Assembly (NCBI GenBank): GCA_964489705.1
Contig: CAZAZQ010000027.1
Location: 1 to 31,275 of the forward strand
Length of the DNA stretch: 31,275 nucleotides
From: CAZAZQ01 sp964489705
GTDB lineage: Bacteria; Zixibacteria; MSB-5A5; GN15; FEB-12
Direction: 5' to 3'
The first letter of the stretch is position 1. Each line of letters starts with the position of its first letter. The position numbers and the translations under genes are program-made. The notes under the pieces are model-generated. The model had not been told where the DNA came from, ran no database searches, and was given only the letters and a program-made list of their open reading frames with translations. Shown here piece by piece: positions 14,103-21,967 of this stretch.

Positions 14103-15485
14103 TCACCCTCCGACGGCAGCCGTTTGAGCGCTGATAACCTGTTCCATGGCGTGCGTGACTTTTTGAATATTTTCCGGCTCCATGCAGCGAGGATCGGAAA
14201 CCGGGTCGCTGATGATGCCTTCAAAGGAATGGTGATAGAGGAAACGGGTAAACTCTTCGAGGTTCATCCCGGTGGAATCGTCGAGAAGCTGATGAATCGT
14301 CGACGTATTCTTGAGCATCTCAAGCGTAATATGCCGACAGGTTGCCAGCCGATTGAAGAAAGTCGGAGCAAACGTCCACGCCGGTTTTCCCATCAGCGCC
14401 GCTTCGTAGGCAACCGTTCCGGAAACGGACACCACCAACCGGCTGCGCCGAATGGCTTCATGAGAATCGGTGGCTTCATCCAAAAAGAGGACGTTTCGGA
14501 TCTTCGAAAGTTTGCGATAAAATTGCAATCCCCGATCACCGAGAGCGTTGGTATGTTCCTTGACTAAAAGGATCCAGTCGTCGGGCAGCACCCGCCAAAT
14601 GTTGATTATATTTTGGTACTGGTCTTCATAGTACCTGCCCAAAACATCGATGGAGGCTTCCGGCTGTTTATGCAAGGCAAGAAAGACGTAAGGGAGGTTT
14701 TGCACCTGCGACAGCGGCACCGTATCGACCATGCGGTACAGTTCCTTGTTCAGTTCTTCGGCGCTTCGGATTTTCAACCGAATCTCCCGCTCGCTGATGA
14801 GAGTCGGATCGTCGTCGTCAATGTTTTCCTCGGTCACGAATCGCTTCAACTTCATCAAGCGTTCTTTGAACGTCCGAGACTTACGAACGAGGGAATCGTT
14901 CAATTTCAGGTACGCCGGTTTTTCAACTTTTATAGGAGGATAGCTTTCGCCGCCTCGCTCTACCTCTTCATTATTTGCTAACATTTCGGTTTGATATTCA
15001 TCGGTAAAAAAGGCAAAGCGGCCATTGGGGATGCGAATGGTATGCGGATTGAGAAACGTACACCTCAACTCCTCATGCCGGGAAATAATCCGGTGAATCA
15101 AAATCTCATGCGCCCAGTTGACCTCCCCCACGACAAAACGAATCTCGTTCTGAAGGAAAAAGTTATACAACGGCTTTTGGATATGCACTAAAAACGGGAG
15201 GGCTTTCTCCGGAGTGTACTTGAGGGAGCGGTCTCCGTAAATCAGCTCGTTGAGCTTGAACTCACCGATTTTCTCTGCCGGTTGCCGGATATGTTTCTTG
15301 CTGATATACAGTACCTTCTCTTGCGGGTAGTGCTCTTGCAAAAAGCGATACAGCTTGCTGTTGACCACCACCCAGAAAACTTCATATCCGTTCCGTTGCA
15401 GCTCTTGCGCCAGTTCGTGGAAAAAATAGGTCTTATTGAAATTGGCGATAAAACAAACGTTATTTCCTGACGAATTTGGCATCAT
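14103..15485 (-). CDS. Capsule-polysaccharide-biosynthesis-like glycosyltransferase
   Basis: A 460-residue soluble protein resembling the capsule polysaccharide biosynthesis family (PF05159, KpsS/LipB-like). Typical elements are LHKQPEAS (271-278), VKEH (308-311) and SGTVAYEAALMGKP (355-368), the last being a nucleotide-binding loop of GT-B folds. Family members transfer Kdo or other acidic sugars and occur in loci that use nonulosonic acids, so this is a candidate for the pseudaminic acid transferase (inference). The start is set at the first ATG of an ATGATG pair, with GGTGG six bases upstream; an ATG five codons further upstream has poor spacing. It is preceded by a promoter-like pair at 15620-15647 and a hairpin at 15526-15548, so it may head a sub-transcript of the locus. 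Confidence 0.75.
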   Translation of the reverse strand: MMPNSSGNNVCFIANFNKTYFFHELAQELQRNGYEVFWVVVNSKLYRFLQEHYPQEKVLYISKKHIRQPAEKIGEFKLNELIYGDRSLKYTPEKALPFLVHIQKPLYNFFLQNEIRFVVGEVNWAHEILIHRIISRHEELRCTFLNPHTIRIPNGRFAFFTDEYQTEMLANNEEVERGGESYPPIKVEKPAYLKLNDSLVRKSRTFKERLMKLKRFVTEENIDDDDPTLISEREIRLKIRSAEELNKELYRMVDTVPLSQVQNLPYVFLALHKQPEASIDVLGRYYEDQYQNIINIWRVLPDDWILLVKEHTNALGDRGLQFYRKLSKIRNVLFLDEATDSHEAIRRSRLVVSVSGTVAYEAALMGKPAWTFAPTFFNRLATCRHITLEMLKNTSTIHQLLDDSTGMNLEEFTRFLYHHSFEGIISDPVSDPRCMEPENIQKVTHAMEQVISAQTAAVGG

Positions 15486-15525
15486 TGTATACCACCACAT
15501 CCTTGTGCTGTGTGTAATCCGCTAC

Positions 15526-15548
15526 CTCAGCTTTTTTGACAAGCTGAG
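15526..15548 (-). repeat. 8-bp perfect hairpin in the leader of the capsule-type transferase
   Basis: CTCAGCTT (15526-15533) and AAGCTGAG (15541-15548) flank a 7-nt loop. It lies 41-63 bp upstream of the start at 15485. There is no T run after either arm, so a simple terminator is unlikely; a leader-RNA or protein-binding role is possible. Confidence 0.5.
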
Positions 15549-15619
15549 ACAAAACGTAAAACCCCGGTTCCGTAATCGACTTAGGGACTATCCTTTCAGT
15601 TCCCACCATACCACTACAA

Positions 15620-15647
15620 ATTGTATGTGCCACACGTCATCAAACAA
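15620..15647 (-). promoter_or_regulatory. Possible internal promoter of the glycan locus
   Basis: On the minus strand TACAAT (15620-15625) follows TTGTTT (15642-15647) with a 16-bp spacer, in the 178-bp gap between wzx and the capsule-type transferase. The -10 box is good and the -35 weak. Confidence 0.3.
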
Positions 15648-15663
15648 CTAAAATACTCACCTC

Positions 15664-16929
15664 CTAAGCAATAGTTTTACAATGAGAATGAGACTCAACC
15701 GCCGGAATATAATTTTTCGCGATTCTCTTATAAACGAACCAAACAGTAAGAATTAAATTGCATAGCATACTAAGAAACATCGCTAACGAAATATTCGTAA
15801 GAGGCTTGAATATGCTTCCCCCTATCACCACTCCAAATATTACCGAGGAAATACTGCTAAACAAAAGAACATAGCGGGTCCTGTTTGCCTTATTCATATA
15901 CATTTCGAAAAAAGACAAGTAACACCATACAATCGTATAGAGAATAATCAGCACCGTGATAGCATCGAAAGCGATGGTTGCCTTGAGGTGCAAGGCGTTC
16001 ATTCCCGTTAACAATACCACCACTCCCCCGACGCTGGCGAAAATAACGGCGCTGTACAGCTTCAATACCCGGCTGCTCACCCCACGAGCAGGATCGATAA
16101 AAATCCGTTTCGACAAATACCCCACCGCCGACATGTGCGCCAGTTGAATGATGAGCGCCATCCGTTGGGCAAATGAAATGTGGAACATTTCTCCCTCGGA
16201 AAGAAAATTCCTTGCGTATATTTTTCCAAAGTTATTCACCACCAAAAACAACAAGAGATTCAAAATGATAGGCCAGGCATACCGCAGCGATTGCTTGACG
16301 TACCCGACAAAATGGGAAAAAGCAATATCCCGATAATGAGCGAAAAAGGTCACCGCCGTAAGGAGCACCAACCCCATCTGGCTGACAAAGAAGTACCAGA
16401 GATCAATCGTGTGAAAATAGTATCGTGCCGCCAGAATGATTAAAAGAGTCGCTCCGTTTACCGTCAGCGACGGGATGAATACTTTCGAGGGAGCGTCAAC
16501 GAGACGGTAATAGACCGCAAAAAACGAAACGAAATATACAAAAAGAGTGCGCACGGTGATGAACAACAAAATCACTCCGACCGAGGATTGAGTCAACCAC
16601 GAGACAATCGTAATGCTCACCCCTAAAACGACATAGATGGCGAATTGAAAAAGGAAATACCCCTTGACGTGCTTTACCAGCTCATCCCTATCGCTCGCTT
16701 CCTTGAAGGCATATAAAAAGTAGTTGCGAACCCCCAACTCGATGATAATTGTCGCCACCGCCGCAATCGAGTAGATATATTCGATGTCGTTATAAATCTT
16801 CCGGCTGTTGAAAAGGTACAGCACCACCAGCGGAGCGGCGAAATTGAGCAGCTTGTCAAGGTAGTTCAACACCGCATAGTTAATCAGACCGCGTTGGGAG
16901 CGGAGTATGGACAAAATCGAACGGCTCAT
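15664..16929 (-). CDS. wzx: Repeat-unit flippase (Wzx-like, MOP superfamily)
   Basis: A 421-residue integral membrane protein with about twelve hydrophobic helices and short loops, the layout of the polysaccharide transporter branch of the MOP/MATE superfamily. It would move the lipid-linked repeat unit across the inner membrane, ahead of Wzy polymerisation. The central stretch NNFGKIYARNFLSEGEM (about 232-248) corresponds to the conserved start of the second six-helix half. The start overlaps the amidotransferase stop by 4 bp (ATGA). Its codon choice and lower GC are in keeping with flippases generally. The specificity for the sugar is not readable. Confidence 0.85.
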   Translation of the reverse strand: MSRSILSILRSQRGLINYAVLNYLDKLLNFAAPLVVLYLFNSRKIYNDIEYIYSIAAVATIIIELGVRNYFLYAFKEASDRDELVKHVKGYFLFQFAIYVVLGVSITIVSWLTQSSVGVILLFITVRTLFVYFVSFFAVYYRLVDAPSKVFIPSLTVNGATLLIILAARYYFHTIDLWYFFVSQMGLVLLTAVTFFAHYRDIAFSHFVGYVKQSLRYAWPIILNLLLFLVVNNFGKIYARNFLSEGEMFHISFAQRMALIIQLAHMSAVGYLSKRIFIDPARGVSSRVLKLYSAVIFASVGGVVVLLTGMNALHLKATIAFDAITVLIILYTIVWCYLSFFEMYMNKANRTRYVLLFSSISSVIFGVVIGGSIFKPLTNISLAMFLSMLCNLILTVWFVYKRIAKNYIPAVESHSHCKTIA

Positions 16930-18455
16930 AGAGCTATCCCGGCGGTTGACGATTCGTTTCGTGCCTGCTCGGCTGCACGGAAAAAGAGTGCCTCGACTTT
17001 CTCCGCATAGGCATCACGGGAAGGTTTCTCCTCGATGGGGAGCTGGGGATACGTTCGCACCCCCAATTGCTTCAGTCCTTGGCGTATGACATACTTCGGC
17101 TTCAGGATATCCCATGTCTTGCTTTTGTATCTCACCGTGGCATAAATAAATTGCGGCGAAACATACGGCATGACCACTCCGTCTATTCCGGCTAACCGAG
17201 CGGAGGTAAGAACGATTTGATTATCCGAACCCTGAAGAAAACCGTACATTTTCAAGTACATCAAAAGCGCATCCCAACTGCCGAAGTTCCGGCAAAGCCT
17301 ACCGATAACGCTTTCTAAGTAACGTACCTGCTGTATGTCTTTTTCCTTCCCTACTACCGTATAGTAACGGTACTGATCAAAAAAGGCTTGCAGGAACTCC
17401 TTACCGGTGCGGGGCGCTCGATAGTTTTCTCCGTAAGTTCGACGCACCATAAACCCGGCAGCCTGCGCCAGCAACCCTAAGGGCTTGTTAATCAGAACCC
17501 GCGCCGCAAAGTCTCCCTTGGTAGTCTCCGAGGGACCGAACGAAAGCACCGAATCGGCGCCTTGGCCGTTAAGAAGCAGAACCTCCGCTCCGTAGCGCTT
17601 TCTTACTTGTTCCAATCCGGCAAGATGCAGCAAAGCAAAGTGCCTATCCAAAAGCAGCCGAGAAAGGTTTTGCTCGAGCAGACGGAATCCTTCTTCGAGA
17701 GAAACCTCCACTTCAACCAAAGGAAAGCCGAAATACTTCGCCGCTTCTCGCGCCCGTTGGAGGTCGCGGGCATTCGCCGGATACGGCGGCTGAGCGCGCA
17801 GGAACAAGAGAGTGAAATCGATTTTCTTTTCTTTCAAAAGAAGAGCCAAAAGCGTCGAATCAATTCCTCCGGAATAAAACAGCACAAGAGGTTTCCCCTG
17901 AGCGGCAAGAAAATCAAGCGTCTCCTCCACATCCGTCAAACAATGGCGGACATGGCGGCGAATGTCGGGAGCATTTTCATAATCTTTGAAATAACAGCGG
18001 ACGTCTCTTCCGTTACGGGTAATTTTCCACAGCGAAGCGGGCGGCAGCTTGTGAAGTTCACGGAAAAACGTCTCCCCCCCGCTGGTGTAGCGGTGCTCTT
18101 TCCAAAAGTGATATTCCGGCACATTAAAAGTAAGCTCACCGCCTTCCCGCAAAAGCTCAAGCAAACGGAAATACGTATCGGAAAAATACAACGTTTTTCC
18201 AATCTCACACCAGTAGAGTCGATACCCGCCGGCAATATCGTTGGCTATGACCACCTCCTCGCCGGTGATGCTGATAAAAAGGAAATATCCTTTTATCTCG
18301 TCCGCATACGAAGCGATATTGTTGGCATTTACCTTATGCAAATGAGGGTAGAGAGGAAAACCGAAGAAAAAAGAATCCCCCGTCACCAAAAAAGGGGAAT
18401 CTTCCATCCTGAAGACAACCCGAACCGCACCTATGTCAACTTCCCTGTTGAACAT
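16926..18455 (-). CDS. Asparagine-synthetase-like amidotransferase with degenerate glutaminase domain
   Basis: A 509-residue protein of the class B asparagine synthetase fold. The C-terminal synthetase domain has the ATP PP-loop SGGIDS (195-200) and a conserved GQGAD segment (297-301). The N-terminal part (about 1-165) keeps elements of the glutaminase fold (GGYRLYW, LYFSD), but the essential Cys2 is replaced by Phe, so it cannot cleave glutamine itself. It would activate a carboxylate as the AMP ester and accept ammonia or another amine. Such proteins appear in O-antigen loci, where they amidate uronic or nonulosonic acids. It sits directly after pseI (24 bp) and overlaps wzx, which points to a glycan substrate. 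GAGGTGA precedes the ATG. The exact acceptor is unknown. Confidence 0.85.
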   Translation of the reverse strand: MFNREVDIGAVRVVFRMEDSPFLVTGDSFFFGFPLYPHLHKVNANNIASYADEIKGYFLFISITGEEVVIANDIAGGYRLYWCEIGKTLYFSDTYFRLLELLREGGELTFNVPEYHFWKEHRYTSGGETFFRELHKLPPASLWKITRNGRDVRCYFKDYENAPDIRRHVRHCLTDVEETLDFLAAQGKPLVLFYSGGIDSTLLALLLKEKKIDFTLLFLRAQPPYPANARDLQRAREAAKYFGFPLVEVEVSLEEGFRLLEQNLSRLLLDRHFALLHLAGLEQVRKRYGAEVLLLNGQGADSVLSFGPSETTKGDFAARVLINKPLGLLAQAAGFMVRRTYGENYRAPRTGKEFLQAFFDQYRYYTVVGKEKDIQQVRYLESVIGRLCRNFGSWDALLMYLKMYGFLQGSDNQIVLTSARLAGIDGVVMPYVSPQFIYATVRYKSKTWDILKPKYVIRQGLKQLGVRTYPQLPIEEKPSRDAYAEKVEALFFRAAEQARNESSTAGIAL

Positions 18456-18479
18456 TATCTCACCTCAGGCTGACACTGC

Positions 18480-19532
18480 TTACCGTATCAGTTCCCAGCT
18501 TACCGGCGTTCCTCTTTTAATATCGTGCGTCGCCTCTTTTCCCATAACAATGTCGTAATACTTCGGCGGCAAGCCCAGCCCCGGACGAATAGCACGAACA
18601 TTTTCGGGAGTGAACCGCTCTCCCGCTTTCATATCCGCTACCACATAAAGGGAACGACGAAACTGCAGCGAGTTCTTTTCCTTTTCCGTCCGCTCATACG
18701 TGACCGTACCCAACGCCTGCCACGCCCGCTTACTTTCTTCCACCAAACGTTTCATCTCGTCCGGTTCGAGGGAAAACGCCGCATCGACACCGCCGTCGGC
18801 ACGGGAAAGAGTAAAATGCTTTTCGATAACCGTCGCCCCCAGCGCCACGCTCGCCACCGCCACACCGATGCCGAGAGTATGATCGGAAAGCCCGACCTGC
18901 ACGCCGAATAGTTCCCGCAGATGGGGAATGGTTCTAATGTTCGTCTGCTCCGGCGATGCCGGGTAGCTGCTGGTGCATTTCAAAAGGACAATATCTTGAC
19001 AACCTGCCTCGCGGGCAGCTCTGACGGCTTCGTCAAGTTCCGCTACCGATGCCATTCCGGTCGACATAATTATCGGCTTGCCGGTTTGCGCTACTTTCCG
19101 AATGAGCGGAAGGTCAATATTCTCAAACGAAGCGATTTTGTACGCCGGAACGTTCAGCTCTTCCAAAAAATCAACCGCCGTGGCATCGAAGGGAGTGCTG
19201 AAAGCAATCAACCCCAGCTCCTGCGCCCGCTTCATAATCGGCTCGTGCCATTCCCACGGGGTGTGGGCGCGAGCGTACAACTCGTACAACGACGTCCCTT
19301 CCCACAGGCTGTCGGGATCGTCGATATGGAACTCTCTCTCATCGAGGTCGATGGTCATGGTGTCGGGGGTGTACGTTTGCAGTTTGAGAGCATGTGCTCC
19401 CGCCTTCGCCGCCGCTTCGACAATAGCGAGCGCCCGATCCAGCGACTGGTTATGGTTCCCCGACATCTCCGCTATAATAAACGGCGGATGCTCAGAACCG
19501 ACGGTTCGCTGACCAATGGTTATACCGTGCAT
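18480..19532 (-). CDS. pseI: Pseudaminic acid synthase
   Basis: A 350-residue nonulosonic acid synthase that condenses phosphoenolpyruvate with the free 6-deoxy-2,4-diacylamino-L-altrose. The NeuB-type TIM barrel (about 15-275) shows AEMSGNHN (21-28), KLQTYTPD (50-57), STGM (157-160), SDHT (216-219) and EKHFT (237-241). A C-terminal SAF/antifreeze-like domain (about 292-350) is present. AAFSLEPDEM (251-260) is typical of PseI rather than NeuB. The ATG at 19532 is preferred: it shares one base with the TAA of the formyltransferase gene (TAATG) and has a purine-rich AAGGGGAAG before it; the frame stays open to 19598 but only within that gene. The product feeds the SpsF-type cytidylyltransferase. 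Confidence 0.93.
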   Translation of the reverse strand: MHGITIGQRTVGSEHPPFIIAEMSGNHNQSLDRALAIVEAAAKAGAHALKLQTYTPDTMTIDLDEREFHIDDPDSLWEGTSLYELYARAHTPWEWHEPIMKRAQELGLIAFSTPFDATAVDFLEELNVPAYKIASFENIDLPLIRKVAQTGKPIIMSTGMASVAELDEAVRAAREAGCQDIVLLKCTSSYPASPEQTNIRTIPHLRELFGVQVGLSDHTLGIGVAVASVALGATVIEKHFTLSRADGGVDAAFSLEPDEMKRLVEESKRAWQALGTVTYERTEKEKNSLQFRRSLYVVADMKAGERFTPENVRAIRPGLGLPPKYYDIVMGKEATHDIKRGTPVSWELIR

Positions 19533-20125
19533 TATTCTTCCCCTTTTCCAACCTTTGGTAATGCTTGTCCTATCAATTCCCTTACGGGGGTATCCCATCC
19601 TTGAGTTAGCAAAGGCAGATATTTTTCCTTATCTTTTAGGCGATGGTAACTTCCTCCCGGCGGTTGAGGGAAAGACTGACACTGAAAAGAGCGGATGGCG
19701 CCCCACTTTTCACAAAACAAATCTTCAATGGCATGGGTGAGTTTATCGTACATCGTTCGCAAGGTATCATCCACTGTGTATTCAACCTTTTTCTGAGCAA
19801 GAATTTCTCCGGTATCCAAACCTTTGTCAATGTAATGAATTGTCACCCCTTTGGGAGTATCTTCCAAGAAGCTCCACAAGTTTGGGTCTGCCCCACGGTT
19901 AAACGGCAGAAAAGAAATATGAAGATTAATAATCCGTCGTGGGAATTTTTTGATTACGTCTTCTTTAATGAGATGCCGATAACCATAACTTACAATAAAA
20001 TCAACCCCATCCAAGACTTCGGAATTCGCTGTCAATCTGTCTTCATATCGGTGAACCATATCCCCCACCGACGCCAGAAACGTTTCCACACGAGGACGAG
20101 CAGGGCCTAAAAGCAACACCTTCAT
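19532..20125 (-). CDS. Sugar N-formyltransferase, replacing the PseH step
   Basis: A 197-residue protein with the formyltransferase fold (PF00551) used by GAR and methionyl-tRNA formyltransferases. The catalytic Asn-His-Asp set is visible: N67 and H69 in INLHISFLP and D104 in LDTGEIL. It is shorter than Fmt (about 310 aa) and lacks its C-terminal tRNA-binding domain, so a small-molecule amine is the likely acceptor and N10-formyl-tetrahydrofolate the donor. It lies between pseG and pseI with overlaps of 4 bp and 1 bp, the position where PseH would act in the pathway. The natural acceptor is thus the 4-amino group of the PseC product, later N7 of the nonulosonic acid. The function as formyltransferase is family knowledge; the acceptor is inferred. 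Confidence 0.88.
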   Translation of the reverse strand: MKVLLLGPARPRVETFLASVGDMVHRYEDRLTANSEVLDGVDFIVSYGYRHLIKEDVIKKFPRRIINLHISFLPFNRGADPNLWSFLEDTPKGVTIHYIDKGLDTGEILAQKKVEYTVDDTLRTMYDKLTHAIEDLFCEKWGAIRSFQCQSFPQPPGGSYHRLKDKEKYLPLLTQGWDTPVRELIGQALPKVGKGEE

Positions 20126-21228
20126 TGTGCCACCTCTTCAACGTTACAGCGGAGTAACCGGCGAGTGACTCGACGAGCTCCTTCACCGTCAACTAACCGT
20201 TTCCCTTTTTCAGAGATCTCTTGCAATCTTTCGGGAGCCGTCTGTAACCACCGCAGGTGAGAACAAATATCCTCTTCGCTTACTTCCGAGGCCGTGCCCA
20301 TATACCATGCTGCCCCATAACGCGCCACTTCCTCACCGATAGCAAGCTGGTTATTTGCTACCGCAATAATCATCGCCGGCAACCCAAGACAGCAGCGCTC
20401 CCACGTCGTGGTGCCTCCCGCCCCGATGGCAATATCCGCCGCCGCCATTAACTCCGCCATGTTGTCGACGTGCCGGTGCACCACAGTATTCGGCAATTCG
20501 GCAGTCAGCCGCTGCAACTCCTGTCCATGACGGTTGGCTTTCCCGACAATAACATCCACGGCAAGGTCGGAACGACGGAGGGCGAGAATCGCCCGCAATG
20601 CTCTTGCCGTTTCATTGCTGGGGTCAACTCCACCGAAGAAAATTAAGATCCGCTTGATGCTGCCGTCGCGCTGCCGAAGACGGCGGCGTTCTTCCAGAAA
20701 TTCCGGGCGCAAAAGAGCATACGTCGGTCCTAACAATTTCCGGCAACTATCGGGAACCAAGCCATCGTAGCGCTTTTCCATATCGTGGTACACGTTCTGG
20801 TCTAATAAGACGTCGCAATCATGGGAACGATCTGCCAAGTCATCGATAACCATGATATTACCTACCAGCGGTCGCAAATGCTTTTCCCAGACAATATCAA
20901 GCGCATAGTGATCGACGATCAGCCAGTCGACTGTCTCGTTTTCGATAACCGAGCGGGTTTGATGAGCATCTTCCAGACGGGAAACTCCCAACCACGGCGC
21001 ATACTCGGCTCGCTGCCCTTCGTCGACAAACGGTCTTTCCTCATGCGGCAAGGGGCGGACGTCATACCCTCTTCCCCGAACGAAATCAATGAGATTGCCG
21101 GGCAACTCCCGCGAAACAAATGTCACCTCTACCCCATGGGCGCTTAGCATATCAGCCAAAGTCAGGCACCGCATCACATGGCCTGTTCCGATTACAGTCG
21201 AGGCGTCAACTCTGATTACAGCTTTCAT
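20122..21228 (-). CDS. pseG: UDP-2,4-diamido-2,4,6-trideoxy-L-altrose hydrolase
   Basis: A 368-residue GT-B-fold hydrolase that removes UDP from the acylated L-altrose intermediate. The N-terminal glycine-rich loop GTGHVMRCLTLA (14-25) contains the catalytic histidine H17. A second conserved loop, GAGGTTTWERCCLGLP (about 267-282), is the UDP-binding region shared with MurG-like enzymes. No acetyltransferase domain is fused, unlike some PseG-PseH bifunctional proteins. The ATG at 21228 is chosen because of the ATGA overlap with the cytidylyltransferase stop; the frame stays open to 21273 only inside that gene. The stop overlaps the formyltransferase start by 4 bp. This tight coupling supports a shared substrate path. 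Confidence 0.92.
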   Translation of the reverse strand: MKAVIRVDASTVIGTGHVMRCLTLADMLSAHGVEVTFVSRELPGNLIDFVRGRGYDVRPLPHEERPFVDEGQRAEYAPWLGVSRLEDAHQTRSVIENETVDWLIVDHYALDIVWEKHLRPLVGNIMVIDDLADRSHDCDVLLDQNVYHDMEKRYDGLVPDSCRKLLGPTYALLRPEFLEERRRLRQRDGSIKRILIFFGGVDPSNETARALRAILALRRSDLAVDVIVGKANRHGQELQRLTAELPNTVVHRHVDNMAELMAAADIAIGAGGTTTWERCCLGLPAMIIAVANNQLAIGEEVARYGAAWYMGTASEVSEEDICSHLRWLQTAPERLQEISEKGKRLVDGEGARRVTRRLLRCNVEEVAQ

Positions 21229-21962
21229 TGACCATACACCTTTTGCTCCACGTGAGCGTTCAACGCTGTCCACTCCGGATGACGGTCAATCAATGCCAAA
21301 CAATCCTCCAAAGTAAAAAGCGGGTTGGTCGGATACAGAGCTTCCATCATGCGAGCAATCAACTGGAAATCCTCCGGCGTATCGACCGTCCAGCGGAGAT
21401 GGCTCTTGTCTTCATGATACGCCACGTTCGCCAAGCGAAACCGCTGCGGCTGGCGATACACAAACGGCGTGACATGCTCCCGGTCCGGCGGCAGGGTCGC
21501 TTCTCGAGCTGCCGTTTCCAAAACGGAAAACGGGAATACCTCGCAATCCATGCCGCGGGGATAAGTTCGTTCCAAAGTGTTACTGACGTAATCATACTCG
21601 GAACGGTACGACAGGTAAAAATCTATCACCGTGTCAACAACCGCCGGATCGATAAGCGGGCAGTCGGAAGTGATGCGAACCACTACCTCCGCTTGATGTT
21701 CCGCGGCGGCTTCATAATAACGCGAGAGGACATCTTCTTCCGAACCGCGAAACACCGGCACCGTCATATCGTGACACAACGAAACAATCGGCTCATCAGC
21801 GGCGTTGGTCGTAGTAGCGATGACCAGCTCATCGGCACGAGAAACTCGCTGTAAGCGCTCTATCTGGTAGGTAAGCATCGGTTTGCCCAGTATCGGTTTC
21901 AGCACTTTCCCCGGGAGACGGGTCGAGGTCATCCGCGCTTGTACGATAATCACCGTCTTCAT
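21225..21962 (-). CDS. pseF: SpsF-type CMP-pseudaminic acid cytidylyltransferase
   Basis: A 245-residue cytidylyltransferase (PF02348) that activates the nonulosonic acid as its CMP form for transfer. The N terminus holds the nucleotide-binding signature QARMTSTRLPGK (8-19); RITSDCPLIDP (about 96-106) carries metal-binding acidic residues. The sequence is closer to the spore-coat SpsF branch than to classical PseF, as in several pse loci. The ATG at 21962 fits the family's usual N terminus; a GTG at 21971 overlapping the pseC stop is an alternative. The stop overlaps the pseG start by 4 bp. Confidence 0.88.
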   Translation of the reverse strand: MKTVIIVQARMTSTRLPGKVLKPILGKPMLTYQIERLQRVSRADELVIATTTNAADEPIVSLCHDMTVPVFRGSEEDVLSRYYEAAAEHQAEVVVRITSDCPLIDPAVVDTVIDFYLSYRSEYDYVSNTLERTYPRGMDCEVFPFSVLETAAREATLPPDREHVTPFVYRQPQRFRLANVAYHEDKSHLRWTVDTPEDFQLIARMMEALYPTNPLFTLEDCLALIDRHPEWTALNAHVEQKVYGQ

Positions 21963-21967
21963 AGCAG

